Shown here: piece after piece, positions 62,052 through 64,000 of the stretch
Layout of the letters: each line of letters begins with the position of its first letter
Position numbering within the stretch: position 1 is the stretch's first letter
Assembly (NCBI GenBank): GCA_030750975.1
Contig: JASMHC010000015.1
Coordinates: forward strand, 248,001-312,000
Length of the DNA: 64,000 nucleotides
Source: Paracoccaceae bacterium
GTDB lineage: Bacteria > Pseudomonadota > Alphaproteobacteria > Rhodobacterales > Rhodobacteraceae
Direction of reading: 5' to 3'
Notes under the pieces: model-generated
Databases searched by the model: none
Told to the model about the DNA's origin: nothing
The model's input: only the letters and a program-made list of their open reading frames with translations
Position numbers and translations under genes: made by a program

Positions 62052-63130
62052 GCCAGGAAGAGGATAAATCCCAAAAAACGCAAGCTCCGACCGAACAAAA
62101 ACTGCAAGAGCTTCGCCGGAAGGGTGAAATCCCGCGCTCGGGTGACTTGAATTCTGCAGTGGCGATGGGCGGATTGACGATCCTGGCCTTCCTGTTCGGA
62201 GGTCAGATTTTGACGTCGATGGGCGATACAATGCAGGGGTTTTTCCGCATTTGGGGTCACGGCGACCCTTCGGGAGGCCTTGGCGGCGGTATCATTCGGC
62301 AAATGGTCACTCGTGTCATCGTGCCCCCGATGGCGTTGATTGTCGCCGCCGGGGCTGTTGTCATTCTGGCGGTGTTGGCGCAGCGTGGATTTGCCGTGGC
62401 GCCAGAAAAGCTGGTTCCGAAACAGTCGCGCATTTCAATTCTTAAAACCGCGAAGCAGAAATTTGGCCCATCCGGGCTGTTCGAGTTCGCCAAAAGTCTG
62501 ACCAAACTGATCGTGTTTACCTTCGTTTTGGTGGTGGTAACGCTTGGTTTTCAAGAAGAAATTCTTGGATCAAGCTTCGGCGAGGCCGGTCCGATTGTCG
62601 CCTTCAAGCTTGATCTGATGCTCCGAATTCTGGCGGCCAGCACCGCGGTGGCAATGGCTTTGGGGGGCATAGATCTGCTGTGGCAAAGGCAGCATTTCAT
62701 GACAACGCATATGATGTCGCGTCAGGATATCAAGGACGAGATGAAGCGCGCCGAAGGTGATCCCGAACAAAAGGCCGAGCGGAAAAGGCGTGGTAAGGAA
62801 ATTTCACAAAACCGGATGTTGACGGATGTGCCAGGGGCGGATGTGGTGGTGGTTAATCCTACCCATTATGCTGTGGCGCTGCGTTGGGCACGCGACAAAC
62901 AGGCGGCGGCGCCGGTTTGCGTCGCCAAGGGGACAGACTTGATCGCGGCAAAAATCCGCGAAATTGCGCAGGAAAACGCGGTTCCGCTTTTCTCGGACCC
63001 GCCTACTGCACGTGCGCTACATGCTGGGGTTGAGGTCGGTCAGGAAATCGCGTTTGAGCATTATCAGGCCGTCGCGGCCGCGATCCGGTTTGCCGATAAG
63101 ATCAGGCAAAAATCGAAGGCCATGAAATGA
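62048..63130 (+). CDS. flhB: flagellar type III export switch protein FlhB
   Basis: A 360-residue protein with four membrane segments and the autocleavage site N270-P271 in VVVNPTHYAVALRW, needed to switch export from rod/hook to filament. It starts with the usual KTQAPTEQKLQELRRKGEIP. The C-terminal ~10 residues are basic. It overlaps fliR and the next small gene by four bases each. Confidence 0.96.
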   Translation: MSQEEDKSQKTQAPTEQKLQELRRKGEIPRSGDLNSAVAMGGLTILAFLFGGQILTSMGDTMQGFFRIWGHGDPSGGLGGGIIRQMVTRVIVPPMALIVAAGAVVILAVLAQRGFAVAPEKLVPKQSRISILKTAKQKFGPSGLFEFAKSLTKLIVFTFVLVVVTLGFQEEILGSSFGEAGPIVAFKLDLMLRILAASTAVAMALGGIDLLWQRQHFMTTHMMSRQDIKDEMKRAEGDPEQKAERKRRGKEISQNRMLTDVPGADVVVVNPTHYAVALRWARDKQAAAPVCVAKGTDLIAAKIREIAQENAVPLFSDPPTARALHAGVEVGQEIAFEHYQAVAAAIRFADKIRQKSKAMK

Positions 63131-63474
63131 GGCAGAGATTTGAGGCCCTTTCAAAAATAACCGGCCTGAAATGGGAGGAAGCTTTGGCCAAGCTTCATCC
63201 GGTGCTTTCGAAGGAACGTAAACTACGTCAGGCTTTGAGCGAGCTGCGCAAACCAAGCGCGCATTCCCTTGCGGCACCAACCGAATTTAACGCCGAAAGG
63301 TCGGGCGCGATCGAGATATGGGAGGCTTGGACCGCGCAGCGCCAACAAGAGCTGACAAGCCAATTGGCGCTGGTTCTGGCCGAAAAAGAAGAGATCCTGC
63401 AAACCGCGAAACACGAATTTGCCCGTAAAGAAGCTGTGCAATTGTTACGGAAAGCCGCCGCAAAATCGAACTAG
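63127..63474 (+). CDS. FliJ-like small protein of the flagellar operon
   Basis: A 115-residue, highly charged, helical protein (about 60-110 coiled coil: QRQQELTSQLALVLAEKEEI), starting inside the flhB stop. Size, charge and position after flhB suggest a FliJ-type export chaperone or a related cytoplasmic factor, but no diagnostic motif is visible. It is the last gene before a promoter-like gap of about 100 bases. Confidence 0.65.
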   Translation: MRQRFEALSKITGLKWEEALAKLHPVLSKERKLRQALSELRKPSAHSLAAPTEFNAERSGAIEIWEAWTAQRQQELTSQLALVLAEKEEILQTAKHEFARKEAVQLLRKAAAKSN

Positions 63475-63572
63475 GCGCACAAATTTCTTAATAAATGTCG
63501 AATAAATTGCCCTAATCTCGTCTCAATTTGCCAATATAGTCCGAATTGGAAACAATTACTGAGGACGGAGAC

Positions 63573-64000
63573 ATGATCCGTTACGTTCGCCAAAGTCTAC
63601 TTCGCGCCGCGCTGGTATGCGCCGGTGTTTTCGCCCCTGCTGCGCTGGCCGCACAGGAAAATTGTGCACCCACAATGACCGCCGAAACATCCGCGGGGGC
63701 TATGGTCCAATTGTCCATCAGTTCGGAATGCCACGCCGGGTCCGAGGCTGTCATCCATCATAACGGTATGATGATATCGGTGCGCCTGGATGAAAATGGT
63801 TCCTATAAGATGAATTTTCCGGCGATGACGGAATCGGCTTTGTTCATGCTGGAATTTCCTGACGGCAATGTTGCAATCGCTTCGGCCGAAGTTGCCTCTC
63901 TGTCGTTTTATGATCGGGTTGCTTTGCAGTGGCAGGGCGACGCCGGGTTAGAGCTGCACGCCTATGAATTCGGTGCCGAGTTCAATAGCGAAGGTCATGT
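63573..64000 (+). CDS. secreted protein of unknown function, 3' end missing
   Basis: A frame open to the window edge, at least 142 residues. The ATG follows GAGGACGGAGAC. A signal peptide (about 1-27: RAALVCAGVFAPAALA, cut before AQEN) is followed by a mature beta-rich part with two early cysteines (ENCAP and SECHAG) that could form a disulfide. The family is not recognised; its position behind the flagellar operon suggests a motility-linked envelope protein (inference). Confidence 0.75.
   Translation, partial: MIRYVRQSLLRAALVCAGVFAPAALAAQENCAPTMTAETSAGAMVQLSISSECHAGSEAVIHHNGMMISVRLDENGSYKMNFPAMTESALFMLEFPDGNVAIASAEVASLSFYDRVALQWQGDAGLELHAYEFGAEFNSEGH

Noticed and set aside
63500-63560. Sigma-28 promoter before the last gene (GCCAATAT near 63530)
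   Set aside because: The -10 matches only six of eight positions and the nearest -35-like TAAA is at wrong spacing.
1-64000. CRISPR arrays, rRNA genes, insertion sequences
   Set aside because: No regularly spaced direct repeats, rRNA-like stretches or transposase genes were seen in a reading of the whole window.

Overview
The window looks like a chromosomal segment of a marine alphaproteobacterium of the family Rhodobacteraceae (Roseobacter group). The evidence is a base composition near 60% G+C by eye, gene sets and orders typical of that group (hslO-nudL-cca-rlmD; ppiC-argJ-mutT divergent from secA; an alphaproteobacterial-type attenuator before rimP-nusA-ylxR-infB; a fliPNHF/fliL-motE-motA-flhA-fliR-flhB cluster), CtrA-like TTAA-N7-TTAA boxes, and a GGGGGC...GCCCCC intergenic repeat typical of these genomes. 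No rRNA, tRNA, CRISPR array or intact insertion sequence was seen.

Region 1 (1-8160) is an accessory cell-surface region. It holds the end of a WbsX/GH99-like protein, a sulfotransferase, an RTX-type calcium-binding protein, a coupled minus-strand trio headed by a DUF2793 tail-fibre-like protein (a candidate gene transfer agent or phage-type fibre locus), a family 2 glycosyltransferase, a nidogen-domain/RTX protein, and an AT-richer orphan bracketed by two inverted copies of a dispersed palindromic element.

Region 2 (8161-33340) is mainly core metabolism and maintenance: argG, two paralogous membrane proteins, ilvA, an Hpt protein divergent from a response regulator/PP2C phosphatase around a perfect CtrA-like box, Nudix hydrolases, hslO, cca, rlmD, a CAP-domain lipoprotein, a 60-residue membrane peptide beside hemH, a methyltransferase divergent from comF, grxC, a nitrilase-family amidase, a MarR regulator, ubiG, pip, an orphan family 5 binding protein, an MsbA-like ABC exporter, a LuxR-type regulator, and cysD-cysNC, which make APS/PAPS.

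Region 3 (33348-51025) holds a DEAD-box helicase, a minus-strand surface-polysaccharide block (kdsB, kdsA, ugd, phosphomannomutase), the rimP-nusA-ylxR-infB operon with its leader, a 41-residue protein with a perfect CtrA-like box upstream, mutT-argJ-ppiC and secA. Region 4 (51137-64000) is a flagellar cluster: fliP-fliN-fliH-fliF on the minus strand, diverging from fliL, a small membrane gene, motE, motA, a large periplasmic gene, a lytic transglycosylase, flhA, fliR, flhB, a FliJ-like gene and a truncated secreted protein.

Functional links (inference): cysNC makes PAPS, the donor for the sulfotransferase; kdsAB, ugd, manB and the glycosyltransferases point to a Kdo- and uronate-containing surface polysaccharide; CtrA probably ties motility, the Hpt/phosphatase pair and the 41-residue protein together. 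The most unusual signals are a dispersed TTAGAGAC motif that forces rare codons, the TGTCTCAA-centred palindromic element, and the tail-fibre trio.
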